Virus record (IMG/VR): IMGVR_UViG_3300042383_000523
Location: 1 to 64,000 of that record
Strand: one strand, 5' to 3'
Length of the DNA stretch: 64,000 bases
DNA from: a virus
Position numbers and translations under genes: made by a program. Shown piece by piece: positions 9,135-18,403 of this stretch. Below the pieces are notes generated by a model that saw only the letters and a program-made list of their open reading frames with translations, was not told the DNA's origin and searched no databases. The stretch's first letter is position 1. Each line of letters opens with the position of its first letter.

Positions 9135-9437
9135 ATGATACAAAAAATTCAACAAATACAACCTACCCAGGTAGGTAATAAAACAGCAGATCAGATTGTA
9201 GTAAATCTTAACACATCTGCTATGACTGAAACTCAATGTGAAATGTTTTGTTATTTAGTAGATACAACACAAACAACAAATTATGTATCTAAAAATAATA
9301 CAAATGAAACTTTACCTTATACACTTTTAAAAGGTAATAAACATATACTTACAGGGAATGATCTTGATTTAGTAAAACAAGATGAAAACAATGCTTTAAA
9401 CATAGCTGCCAATATATTAAATGCAACTTTAATTTAA
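9135..9437 (+). CDS. Small protein of unknown function (100 aa)
   Basis: The ATG at 9135 is preferred over one at 9111, which would overlap the upstream gene. The protein is polar (Asn, Thr, Gln rich), without signal peptide, membrane span or recognised motif. It ends the fibre-gene block; a motif-bearing gap (9438-9492) follows. Confidence 0.55.
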   Translation: MIQKIQQIQPTQVGNKTADQIVVNLNTSAMTETQCEMFCYLVDTTQTTNYVSKNNTNETLPYTLLKGNKHILTGNDLDLVKQDENNALNIAANILNATLI

Positions 9438-9463
9438 TATACGCCTAGAAATAAGCATATTGT

Positions 9464-9472
9464 AATATTTAT
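9464..9472 (+). promoter_or_regulatory. AATATTTAT element before neck gene
   Basis: AATATTTAT lies 21 bases before the ATG at 9493, like the recurrent downstream promoter box in this window. No clear TTG-type box is seen at the expected distance, so it is only a partial match. Confidence 0.35.
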
Positions 9473-9492
9473 ACCCAACAATATGTAAAAAA

Positions 9493-10665
9493 ATGGCAGA
9501 CATCCCAGTATATAATGGTTCATCTCAATTCTTTCCAGGAGATACAGCCTTTGGTTTCTACGATTATCAATATGATTTTCAAATAGATGCTGATAAGATT
9601 GTAACTTTTGTTACTCAACGTTTAGGATGGCCTATAGAAGTAGTTGAATTACAACCAATTCAAATATATACTGCTTTTGAAGAAGCAGTTACTGTGTATG
9701 GAAATGAAGTTTATCAATTTCAAATTAGAGAAAACATGCTTTCTCTTGAAGGAAACCAAACAGGTTCAGTTCCTTACAACCAACTATTATTAACTCCTTC
9801 ATTAGGAGGTGCTATTCGTATAGCAGAAAATTATGCTGAAGAAGCAGGAGTAGGGGGTAATGTAACTTGGTATAGTGGTTCTATTCTATTAGAAGGAGGT
9901 GTCCAAGAATACGACTTAAATAAGTGGGCACGCGAATCAGCTTCGCTAGCTTCTGGCGATTACATTGAAGTTAAACGCGTATTCTTTGAAGCGCCGCCAG
10001 CTGCGTTAAGATACTTTGACCCGTACGTAGGTATCGGTTATAGTTACGAAGGATTGCTAAATAGTTTTGGTTTTGGAGCATATTCTCCTGCTATTACATT
10101 CTTATTAATGCCGTTGTTTTTTGACTTACAACGTATTCAAGCTATTAAATTAAACGATCAAATTAGAAGAGCACAATTTTCATTTGAAATCCACAATAAC
10201 CAATTAAAAATATTCCCAGTCCCATTACAAAAATATCCACTTTGGTTCCAATATATTAAAGGATCTGAAAGAGATAGCGCTATAGGTGGACGAAACTCTG
10301 AAGGTGTTCCACAAACTAATTTAATTACTAATACATCTAATGTACCTTATACAAATCCTAACTACAATTATATAAATTCTGTAGGAAGAATGTGGGTTTA
10401 TCAATATACTTTAGCACTTTGTAGAGAAGTTTTAGGATATGTTCGAGGAAAATATTCAACTGTACCTATTCCTGGTTCAGAAGTAACATTAAATCAAAAT
10501 GATTTATTGACAGATGCTAGAAGTCAAAAAGAATCATTACTAGCTCAATTAAGAGAAACATTAGATCAAACAGGAAGACAAAAACAATTAGAAAAACTAG
10601 CAGCTAATTCTGAGAATTTATTAAAAGTTTTAAACGACGTTCCTATGGGACTATATATATTTTAA
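9493..10665 (+). CDS. Neck protein, gp13-like
   Basis: 390 residues. The region IVTFVTQRLGWPIEVVEL..QIYTAFEEAVTVYG resembles the conserved N-terminal region of gp13-type neck proteins of T4-like phages (a 'RLG-P-IEV' helix followed by an acidic 'A-DEA' helix). The C-terminus (about residues 330-390) is helical with SQKESLLAQLRETLDQTG. Its position before gp14- and gp15-like genes supports a head-to-tail connector role. Similarity is read by eye, so the gp13 label is provisional. Confidence 0.6.
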   Translation: MADIPVYNGSSQFFPGDTAFGFYDYQYDFQIDADKIVTFVTQRLGWPIEVVELQPIQIYTAFEEAVTVYGNEVYQFQIRENMLSLEGNQTGSVPYNQLLLTPSLGGAIRIAENYAEEAGVGGNVTWYSGSILLEGGVQEYDLNKWARESASLASGDYIEVKRVFFEAPPAALRYFDPYVGIGYSYEGLLNSFGFGAYSPAITFLLMPLFFDLQRIQAIKLNDQIRRAQFSFEIHNNQLKIFPVPLQKYPLWFQYIKGSERDSAIGGRNSEGVPQTNLITNTSNVPYTNPNYNYINSVGRMWVYQYTLALCREVLGYVRGKYSTVPIPGSEVTLNQNDLLTDARSQKESLLAQLRETLDQTGRQKQLEKLAANSENLLKVLNDVPMGLYIF

Positions 10666-10666
10666 C

Positions 10667-10999
10667 ATGGTATCTTTAGAAAAATTATTAAGTGAAGCAA
10701 CATTTGAAACATTCTTCGTTCAAGTAATTATTAAAATGAAGAATGATTTTAATTTTACTGAAATTTATAATCAAGTTAGAGGTATAAGAGATGTAATTGT
10801 TGTTAAAGTAATCGATAATGAACAATTAAATGCCGCTTCTAATGATTTGTATAATTATTCTTTATTAGAAATAAAATACATTTCTGAAGGAAATGCAGTT
10901 GAAACGGCAAAAGGCATCAAATCAGAAGCTCTTAAAATACCAGGATTGGTAAAATTTGAGGTTAGAACAAAAACAATATTAAAAATTAGAAATTACTAA
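10667..10999 (+). CDS. Small protein of unknown function (110 aa)
   Basis: One base after the neck gene. A compact alpha/beta protein with alternating strands (VIVVKVID, SLLEIKYI, VKFEVRTK), suggesting a ferredoxin-like fold. No catalytic residues are recognisable. Tight spacing implies co-translation with the neck protein. Confidence 0.6.
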   Translation: MVSLEKLLSEATFETFFVQVIIKMKNDFNFTEIYNQVRGIRDVIVVKVIDNEQLNAASNDLYNYSLLEIKYISEGNAVETAKGIKSEALKIPGLVKFEVRTKTILKIRNY

Positions 11000-11004
11000 C
11001 AACA

Positions 11005-14000
11005 ATGGCTTGTAAAAATTATAATATTAGAATTAGACAAGTAGATTTAGACAATGCTATAAACAATCCAGACCCAAATTTAGATGGAAAGGTATTTGTT
11101 AGCTTTACAGATTGTAATGGAAATCCTGAAAGTATCGCTTATTCCATAGCAGGAACATATTCTAATGCTTTTTGTGCTGATGATTCTGAAATGATTGTTA
11201 TTACTTATTCGTTTGAAGACATAGAAGTTATCACAGCTAACAGTACAGTAAACGCTGATGGGGAGTGCATTGCACCAACACCAACACCAAGTGTAACTCC
11301 AACAGTATCTATATCTCCTACACCATCTACAACACCGTTGTATCCATGTAATTGTATTAGTTTTACTAATATGTCACTATCAGAAGAAGCATTTGTTTCA
11401 TATACACGATGTGATAATGTATCATCAAATATTCTTGCTTTAGAACCTAGTGATTCTATAACATTATGTGGTAGTGATCCTGGAGTAGTAGATGGTGATG
11501 TAGTTATTCAAATTTTAGGAAATTGTGTTGGTAGACGTTGTATTCCATTTACACCAACACCTACACCATCATTAAGTATTACTCCTAGTTTTAGTGTAAC
11601 GCCAAGTAATACACCAAGTGTAACACCAAGTATTTCTATTACACCTAGTAGAACACCAAGTATTAGTATTACACCTACTATATCACCTAGTAAAACAATA
11701 CCACCTACTATGACACCTACTCCAACGATTAGTGTGTCTAAAACTCCGTCTCTTACACCACTACCAAGTGTTAGTAAGACACCTAGTGTAACGCCAAGTA
11801 TTAGTATTACACCATCAAACGGAACTAGCCCTTCTCCAACACCATCTACTTCATTACCAATAGCTATACCAACTATAGCTGGTTTATGTATGAATGTTCA
11901 ATTTGGAGCAGCACCATCTGTAACACCAAGTATAACACCAACTAGAACACCAAGTATAACACCAACTATTTCAGTTAGTGTAACACCAAGTATTACTCCT
12001 TCTACTACTCCAAGTGTTACACCATCAATTACACCATCGATTACACCATCAGTTACACCAAGTAGTACTGATCCACCGCCTCCACCAAGTCTTACTCCTA
12101 GTAATACACCTAGTATATCTGTTAGTAATACACCTAGTTTAACACCAAGTAGAACACCAAGTAAAACACCAAGTATATCACGTACACCTAGTGTAACACC
12201 TAGTGTAACGCCAAGTATTACTCCAAGCAGAACACCTAGTATTTCTATTACTCCAACTCCATCTACTTCGAGACCTTGTACACCATGTGCTTTACCTGAT
12301 GTTGTTATTGGAGCACAAACATGGACAGCATGTAATTTAGATGTTACTACTTATAGAAATGGTGACATAATTCCACAAGTAACTGATCTTACTCAATGGG
12401 AAAATCTTACAACAGGGGCATGGTGTTACTATGATAATAACTCTATAAATGGTTGTACCTATAATAAATTATATAACTGGTATGCGGTGACTGATCCTCG
12501 TGGATTAGCTCCGGTTGGGTATCATGTACCAACAGAGGCTGAATTTAGAACATTAGCTAATTATTTAGGAGGTACAAATGTAGCAGGGGGTAAATTAAAA
12601 TCAACAGGAACCACACTTTGGAACAGTCCTAATGCAGGTGCAACAAATGAAACAGGTTGGACTGGATTACCAGGAGGGGGGAGATCAAATGGACAATTTA
12701 ATTCAAAAGGTATATCTGGTCCTTATTGGACTTCTACACCTGATCCAAATCCAAATCCTGGGTTTACTAATTTAGCAACCTATATCGACCTATATAGCTT
12801 CAATCAACTACTTGATTTTAAAGGCTTTAGTAAAACTAGTGGATATTATGTACGTTTAATTAAAGACGTTCCAAATCCACTTACATGTAATACCATATTA
12901 TATAAAACACAAGGAAATCAATATTATTTATATAATTTTTCAACTAATACATCTACATTATTAAATGTACCTGCTGCACCATTTGATAGTGTTGCAACTT
13001 CATTAGGTATTTCTATAGCACCACTAGCCCGTACTTCTAATAAATTATGGTCTTACACATGGAATGTTAACGGTGGAGGTTTAAATAATAATAGTATAGT
13101 AGAATACAATACAACAAGTAACCCATTCACCGCAACTATTAACAGATATATTGCTTTACCCCAAGCACCAGAATCTACTTTTCCAGGGGGAACAGAGTTC
13201 TATCCAGGAACTGGTTTATTTGCTATTAGTAATACAAAATTAATAGGGACTGTAAATAGAATAGGTGGTCTCCAATTACGTTCTATAGCATCGCAACAAG
13301 ATGTAGTAGATAGCCCTTCAGCTAAATATGTTAATGGTGTAATGGTAGTAGAATATGATATTACATCAAATGTAGCTACTTGGACTCTTAAAGTTAAGTT
13401 ACCTCCACAAGAAGATCCAGCAGGAGATTTACTATTAACTTCAGATAATAAACTTATAGTACTTACTAAATACCAAAATTATCATTTTTTAAATCAATAT
13501 AATTACAATACAGGAGTATTAGAATTTAGAAAACAAATATCACCTACTATAACAACAGATTGTGGTTTAGCTCAAGTAAATAATGAAATATATTTAATGG
13601 GGTATAATGTGTATAAGTTTAATCCTACAACATTTGCATTAACATTAGTTCAATCACCGCAAACACAATTAGTAGCGGCTTCGCAATTAGCAAGTTGTAT
13701 TAATGTAAATTTACCTACATCAAGTTGTTCTGAATGTTTAACATTACCTTTAAAACTATCAACTCCTATGAATTATAATGGAATTAATATAATTCCTACA
13801 TACACAGGACCAGTAGCTTCTGATAATTTTTTCCCATTAAGTACCTTAGGAATGCCAGTTTGTGAAGGAACTAATGTTACAACATATCCATCATATTCTG
13901 CTTTTCTAGGAAACCTTTCTGGAGATTATACATATTCTTTAAATTTTAGCCAACCAGTAAATAATATTAAAATATCATATGGTGGAACTAATAGTAATCC

Positions 14001-15237
14001 TAACCCAGGTGAATTATTTACTTGGAATACAAATGTAGGAGTTCCTAATATATCATTATGTAAAGGATGTTATCAAACAGTAAATGGAAATACAGTAACC
14101 GGCTCTTCATCAGGGAATATTAATTTAGGTGAAATTCAACAAGCTGGTGGAGGAATAATAACAATATCAGCTCCATTAAATTACACAACATTAACTTTAA
14201 CATCACCTGGAGGTAATCAGGGTTCAGTATTTAGTATATGCTCAGGAAGTATAATACCACAACCATCTAATGCTTTAGGATGTGTTTATATGAGTAGTTT
14301 TACAACAGGATTAACTTACTTATATAATGTTAATAATAATACATCGTCATCTGTTACTCTTCCTGTAGATCAACAACCAAATCCTAGTATTCAAGCTATT
14401 ACAGATACTCATACTTCTACTAAATATTGGAGAGGTAATAGATGGGGTACTATTAAGGAATGGAATACCACTTCTACACCTAATGTGTTAGCATTAAATA
14501 GAACAATAACAATACAAGGATTCCCGTTTCCATTTGGTAATGATCAAAAACAATGGAATAAAATGCAGGCTATAGATGATAATACATTGTTAGTTTGTGC
14601 AAACTACACTATACCTAATACCCCAGAAAATATATATTTTGGTAATTGGATAAATACTATAACATTATTTGATATAAGCAGCACTACTAATATAGTTGGT
14701 TCTGCTCAACAAACACCATTATTTAACGTTTATGCACCTGCAGGTAATGTAGATGCACTTTTATTAACTACTAATAATAAATTAATAATCATTGGAAGAA
14801 GAGGTAATGGAATTAATCCATTTAATTATAATAATTATTATTTATCTCAATATTCTTATCCTGATGGTGCTTTAGAATTAGAGGTAAGTTTAAATAATTA
14901 TCTTCCCTCTTCAGGAGATGGAGGTACTACATACCTAGTTGCTTTATTTGAATCAGGTAATGGAAAAATTTATGCAAAAGTAGCAGCACAAACTATTGGC
15001 GCACCAAGTATAACATATGAAGTTAATTTAAATTCTCCATATATATTTACTCAAGTTTGGAGTGGTATAGATCAACGAAATTTTTATTTTAATTCATCAA
15101 TTAACTGTAATACAGTAGCATTAAATCCAGCACCACCACCACCATCATTATCACCAACACCAACACCTAGTTTAACACCACCAGTGTCACCTAATGTAGG
15201 AGTTAATACAATTTACAAATATTTAGATATTTTATGA
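11005..15237 (+). CDS. Giant surface protein with FISUMP domain and TPS repeats
   Basis: 1,410 residues. Cysteine-containing modules at the N-terminus (VSFTDCNGN...AFCADDS, about residues 30-75) alternate with long Thr-Pro-Ser repeats (about 90-115, 183-280, 303-422). Residues about 430-630 match a FISUMP domain (IGAQTWTACNLDV, YNWYAVTDPRGLAPVGYHVP, GGGRSNG). The rest is beta-rich with two regions resembling propeller-type blades (SYTWNVNGG, LLTSDNKLIVL and later LLTTNNKLIII). There is no signal peptide, which fits a virion protein rather than an exported one. Location in the neck-tail block makes a decoration fibre or receptor-binding protein likely; function is inferred. Confidence 0.75.
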   Translation: MACKNYNIRIRQVDLDNAINNPDPNLDGKVFVSFTDCNGNPESIAYSIAGTYSNAFCADDSEMIVITYSFEDIEVITANSTVNADGECIAPTPTPSVTPTVSISPTPSTTPLYPCNCISFTNMSLSEEAFVSYTRCDNVSSNILALEPSDSITLCGSDPGVVDGDVVIQILGNCVGRRCIPFTPTPTPSLSITPSFSVTPSNTPSVTPSISITPSRTPSISITPTISPSKTIPPTMTPTPTISVSKTPSLTPLPSVSKTPSVTPSISITPSNGTSPSPTPSTSLPIAIPTIAGLCMNVQFGAAPSVTPSITPTRTPSITPTISVSVTPSITPSTTPSVTPSITPSITPSVTPSSTDPPPPPSLTPSNTPSISVSNTPSLTPSRTPSKTPSISRTPSVTPSVTPSITPSRTPSISITPTPSTSRPCTPCALPDVVIGAQTWTACNLDVTTYRNGDIIPQVTDLTQWENLTTGAWCYYDNNSINGCTYNKLYNWYAVTDPRGLAPVGYHVPTEAEFRTLANYLGGTNVAGGKLKSTGTTLWNSPNAGATNETGWTGLPGGGRSNGQFNSKGISGPYWTSTPDPNPNPGFTNLATYIDLYSFNQLLDFKGFSKTSGYYVRLIKDVPNPLTCNTILYKTQGNQYYLYNFSTNTSTLLNVPAAPFDSVATSLGISIAPLARTSNKLWSYTWNVNGGGLNNNSIVEYNTTSNPFTATINRYIALPQAPESTFPGGTEFYPGTGLFAISNTKLIGTVNRIGGLQLRSIASQQDVVDSPSAKYVNGVMVVEYDITSNVATWTLKVKLPPQEDPAGDLLLTSDNKLIVLTKYQNYHFLNQYNYNTGVLEFRKQISPTITTDCGLAQVNNEIYLMGYNVYKFNPTTFALTLVQSPQTQLVAASQLASCINVNLPTSSCSECLTLPLKLSTPMNYNGINIIPTYTGPVASDNFFPLSTLGMPVCEGTNVTTYPSYSAFLGNLSGDYTYSLNFSQPVNNIKISYGGTNSNPNPGELFTWNTNVGVPNISLCKGCYQTVNGNTVTGSSSGNINLGEIQQAGGGIITISAPLNYTTLTLTSPGGNQGSVFSICSGSIIPQPSNALGCVYMSSFTTGLTYLYNVNNNTSSSVTLPVDQQPNPSIQAITDTHTSTKYWRGNRWGTIKEWNTTSTPNVLALNRTITIQGFPFPFGNDQKQWNKMQAIDDNTLLVCANYTIPNTPENIYFGNWINTITLFDISSTTNIVGSAQQTPLFNVYAPAGNVDALLLTTNNKLIIIGRRGNGINPFNYNNYYLSQYSYPDGALELEVSLNNYLPSSGDGGTTYLVALFESGNGKIYAKVAAQTIGAPSITYEVNLNSPYIFTQVWSGIDQRNFYFNSSINCNTVALNPAPPPPSLSPTPTPSLTPPVSPNVGVNTIYKYLDIL
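11551..11853 (+). repeat. Thr-Pro-Ser repeat tract 1
   Basis: In-frame repeats coding T-P-S-[VI]-[TS] units with variable codons. The variation at third positions shows that the protein sequence, not the DNA, is being kept. Confidence 0.85.
11912..12270 (+). repeat. Thr-Pro-Ser repeat tract 2
   Basis: A second long tract of SITPSVTPS-type units in the same gene, interrupted by a Pro-rich SSTDPPPPP spacer, leading directly into the FISUMP domain. Confidence 0.85.
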
Positions 15238-16511
15238 TAACAAATAAAAAAATAGAAGAATTATACGAATCTACCCCAAACTATGTTGGGGTAGGTTTCG
15301 GTTTTAGACTTAAAAATAGAGAATATACAGAAGAACATGCTATTATTTTTACTGTAGATAAAAAACGTCCTATTGAAGAAATACCTGAAGATGAATTATT
15401 ACCTAAGGAAATTGAAATTGATGGTGTTATTTATAAAACCGATGTTGTTGAAATTGGAAAAATAGAATTAATGTCATGTAGTACTACTACTTTAAATACT
15501 TGCTATAATTGGAGAGCACCCTTTATATATGATGGAGTACAATATGGGTTAAATATACCACCAGGAAATAGAGGATACATTAGACCTTTAAAAGGAGGTA
15601 TTTCTTCAATATCACAGAACCAATCAGGTTACATGGGTACATTAGGATTCATAGCAGTAGATAATACAAAGAATGCCTTAGTAGGAGTAACTAATAACCA
15701 CGTTGTAATAGGAAATGCATTTTACACAGCATTAAGAAACGCCTCACCTGTAAATGAATATCAAGATATAGTATGGCAGCCTTCACCTTGGGAAACTAAC
15801 CCGCCAAACACAAACTCAGCATATGTAATAGGAGAAGTAGCAAGATATGTTCCTATACATGCTAATGCTTATAATCAAGTAGATGGAGCATTAGTTACTA
15901 TAGCACCTTCAACCGTAACTAATGCTGAATCATTTAAACAATATGGTTTAGCTTATAGTACTCCAATGCCTTTTGCTACAGCAGCAGAAATTGATCAATT
16001 GTTATACACTAATCCTCCTATATATAGTAGTGGAAGAACATCAGGAGTAAAATTTGGTGGGTTATGTGGGTTAACAACTTTTGCTTTAAATATGACAGTA
16101 CCTGTAGGATCATCAAGCCCACCACCACCATCTGGTTATAATTTAGATGGAACTAAGGTTCCTGTAACTTTTAGTAGAATTATAGGATTTACTAGAACTA
16201 GTGTACAATGCCCTTTTCCTGTAGTAGGTGGAGACTCAGGATCAGCTTTAATAGCTGATTTTAATGGAGTTTACAAAATCATAGGGTTAGTATTTGCTGC
16301 AAGTGAATATTATGGATTTGCTTGTAGAATAGATGAAGTAGCATCTCAATTAAATATATCAGCTTGGGATGGAACTACTAAAAACTATTTTAATACAGGT
16401 TCAAGACAATTTAGAACAACACCGGGTGGTAGCTATGATAAAACAATAAATTGTAATGATAATATTTATTGGCAGGTAGGAACAATCAGCAATACTAACC
16501 CTTGTAATTAA
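15234..16511 (+). CDS. Trypsin-like serine protease
   Basis: 425 residues; the start overlaps the previous stop (ATGATAA). Residues 1-80 (YVGVGFGFRLKN...AIIFTVDKKRP...IPKEIEIDGV type) match the N-terminal domain often preceding S1-type bacterial proteases. The catalytic triad appears complete: His near 155 (TNNHVV), Asp near 215 (NQVDGALV) and Ser near 333 (VGGDSGSAL). No signal peptide, so it probably acts inside the cell during assembly or as part of the virion. Flanked by TPS-repeat proteins that could be its substrates. Confidence 0.85.
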   Translation: MITNKKIEELYESTPNYVGVGFGFRLKNREYTEEHAIIFTVDKKRPIEEIPEDELLPKEIEIDGVIYKTDVVEIGKIELMSCSTTTLNTCYNWRAPFIYDGVQYGLNIPPGNRGYIRPLKGGISSISQNQSGYMGTLGFIAVDNTKNALVGVTNNHVVIGNAFYTALRNASPVNEYQDIVWQPSPWETNPPNTNSAYVIGEVARYVPIHANAYNQVDGALVTIAPSTVTNAESFKQYGLAYSTPMPFATAAEIDQLLYTNPPIYSSGRTSGVKFGGLCGLTTFALNMTVPVGSSSPPPPSGYNLDGTKVPVTFSRIIGFTRTSVQCPFPVVGGDSGSALIADFNGVYKIIGLVFAASEYYGFACRIDEVASQLNISAWDGTTKNYFNTGSRQFRTTPGGSYDKTINCNDNIYWQVGTISNTNPCN

Positions 16512-16520
16512 AATATATAA

Positions 16521-17885
16521 ATGTTAAACATAAGCTTTACATTCACAGGATACTTAAATGGACGCCCATATTGGACATCAACTCAATATGGTATGCAAAT
16601 GATATGGACTGGACCTTATTGGGAAATTATAAATTGGCCATATGATGGGACACCTGTAAATTATACTGATACTGATATTCCATTAACAGGATGGCAACTT
16701 ATAGATAATACAACTATGACTGCTAATTTTACTGTTAATTTAGGTGAATGTTGTTTTAACTATTCATTTGTTAATAATGTAGGACGATCATTTTTAGATA
16801 TAAGTTATGTAGATTGTAATGGAAATCCTCAAGAAATAATAGCAGGATTCGGATTTTCAGGATCATTTTGTGCTAAATCTATATCTTATGTATCCAACCC
16901 AGGATCATTGAATTTAACTGGAAATTCATGCCCATCTAATACAAATTGTTATAACTGGGAATTAATAGGACCTGTAACAGTATATTACACAGATTGTAAC
17001 GGAGTATCAGGAAATATGGCTACTGTACCTAACGGAGAGTTTGGTCCTAGTATTTGTGCTCTTAGTATAGATATATGGGATAATGCAGGTAATTTCTATA
17101 TTCAAGGATATTGCGATGACCCATCAGTATCAACAACACCAAGTGTTACACCATCAATAACACCATCAATAACACCAAGTACAACACCAAGTAGAACACC
17201 ATCAACTTCTCCACCACTTCAAATACATTCAGTTTATAGTTGTTGTAATAGTAGAAAAGAAGGAATGTTAATATCAGATGCATTTATAGGTTTGACTGTA
17301 ATATCAACAACAGGTGAATGTTTCTTTGTAAATAGTTCTATTGAACCAACAGCAACTGTAACATGGGATGGTAATTTAGGATATGTGAATTGTAATGAAT
17401 GTACAGCTATAAATCTATGTCCGCCACCATCACCAACACCTAGTATTAGTGTCAGTAGAACACCAAGTGTAACACCAAGTACAACACCTAGTATTAGTAT
17501 AAGTAAAACACCTAGTGTAACGCCTAGTGTAACACCTTCAATTTCGATTAGTAAAACACCTAGTGTAACACCAAGTGTAACACCAAGTATCACTCCAAGT
17601 ACAACACCACCAGGTATATCATATTCATTTTATGCTAATGATTGGACTCCTTTTGGCCCATGTAACACTCCTGCTTATAATATATTTTCAGGTAGTGACG
17701 GTAAATATTATGCTTCAGATGATGGTGGAAATACCTTTACATTACTGTATTCTATAGCTGAGAACTGGTATCAACTTGTAGGTTACGATCCATTCTTTAT
17801 GGAAGATGTTTATCAACAATATGTAGTAAATTCAACTTCTACAACGATAACAATTGGTGGAACATTATTTTCTACATGTTTTTAA
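16521..17885 (+). CDS. Cys-module protein with TPS repeats
   Basis: 454 residues. Two modules of the type YVDCNGN...SFCAKSI (about residues 90-120) and YYTDCNGV...SICALSI (about 155-185) repeat the motif seen at the N-terminus of the 1,410-residue protein. Two TPS tracts follow (about 204-231 and 302-363), separated by a Cys-rich piece (VYSCCNSRKEG, CNECTAINLC). The C-terminal 90 residues are beta-rich and aromatic. No signal peptide. Probably a virion surface protein, inferred from its neighbours. Confidence 0.65.
   Translation: MLNISFTFTGYLNGRPYWTSTQYGMQMIWTGPYWEIINWPYDGTPVNYTDTDIPLTGWQLIDNTTMTANFTVNLGECCFNYSFVNNVGRSFLDISYVDCNGNPQEIIAGFGFSGSFCAKSISYVSNPGSLNLTGNSCPSNTNCYNWELIGPVTVYYTDCNGVSGNMATVPNGEFGPSICALSIDIWDNAGNFYIQGYCDDPSVSTTPSVTPSITPSITPSTTPSRTPSTSPPLQIHSVYSCCNSRKEGMLISDAFIGLTVISTTGECFFVNSSIEPTATVTWDGNLGYVNCNECTAINLCPPPSPTPSISVSRTPSVTPSTTPSISISKTPSVTPSVTPSISISKTPSVTPSVTPSITPSTTPPGISYSFYANDWTPFGPCNTPAYNIFSGSDGKYYASDDGGNTFTLLYSIAENWYQLVGYDPFFMEDVYQQYVVNSTSTTITIGGTLFSTCF
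17131..17214 (+). repeat. Thr-Pro-Ser repeat tract 3
   Basis: Short tract of STTPSVTPSITPS units between the Cys modules and the following Cys-rich segment. Confidence 0.8.
17423..17611 (+). repeat. Thr-Pro-Ser repeat tract 4
   Basis: Repeated SISKTPSVTPSVTPS units, same periodicity as in the neighbouring giant protein. The tract also leaves an open frame on the opposite strand, which is an artefact of the repeat. Confidence 0.8.
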
Positions 17886-17902
17886 AATATTAAATAAACA
17901 AT

Positions 17903-18403
17903 ATGGCTTTATACGGTTCATCTAGAGATATTTCATTTTTTCATGTTATTAACAGAGAGTTAATTCATAACATCATTGAACAAAACATAGGATATTATCA
18001 AATATCACTAGATGAAACCTCTGTAAATGTATATGGTGAAGCAGCTAATGGTACTAAAATGTACTATCCGCCTGTTTTAATTCAATGTTTAATTGACAGA
18101 GGTGATTATGAAGGTGATTATGATGCTCAAATCGGACCTGACTTTACTAGAAATTTTTCATTTAGATTTTTAAGAAGAGATTTAGTTGACCAAAACGTAG
18201 TACCTCAAATAGGTGATGTTGTTTTATGGAATAATGATTATTATGAAGTTAATTTAGTAAACGAAAACCAAGACATAGTAGGTAAAGTACCTCAATACAA
18301 TTATGGAGGGGCTTACTTAGATGATTTTGGAGCAAGTTTTTCAATAATTTGTAATGCACATTATGTATCACCAGAATCATTAGGATTAACTCAAACTAGA
18401 TAA
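17903..18403 (+). CDS. Neck protein, gp14-like
   Basis: 166 residues. SRDISFFHVINRELIHNI followed by a beta-rich core with GDVVLWNNDYYEV resembles head-tail connector proteins of the gp14 type. Its stop codon overlaps the start of the gp15-like gene (TAATG), matching the T4 order 13-14-15. No membrane segments. The match to gp14 rests on gene order and general fold rather than a diagnostic motif. Confidence 0.6.
   Translation: MALYGSSRDISFFHVINRELIHNIIEQNIGYYQISLDETSVNVYGEAANGTKMYYPPVLIQCLIDRGDYEGDYDAQIGPDFTRNFSFRFLRRDLVDQNVVPQIGDVVLWNNDYYEVNLVNENQDIVGKVPQYNYGGAYLDDFGASFSIICNAHYVSPESLGLTQTR

Noticed and set aside
11551-12270. CRISPR-like regular repeats
   Set aside because: The repeats are in frame, short and variable at codon third positions, without unique spacers; they are protein repeats.
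17234-17593. Open frame of 119 codons on the minus strand
   Set aside because: It lies opposite the TPS-repeat tract; the repeated LGVTLGV pattern is the mirror of that repeat and there is no start signal or neighbour on that strand.
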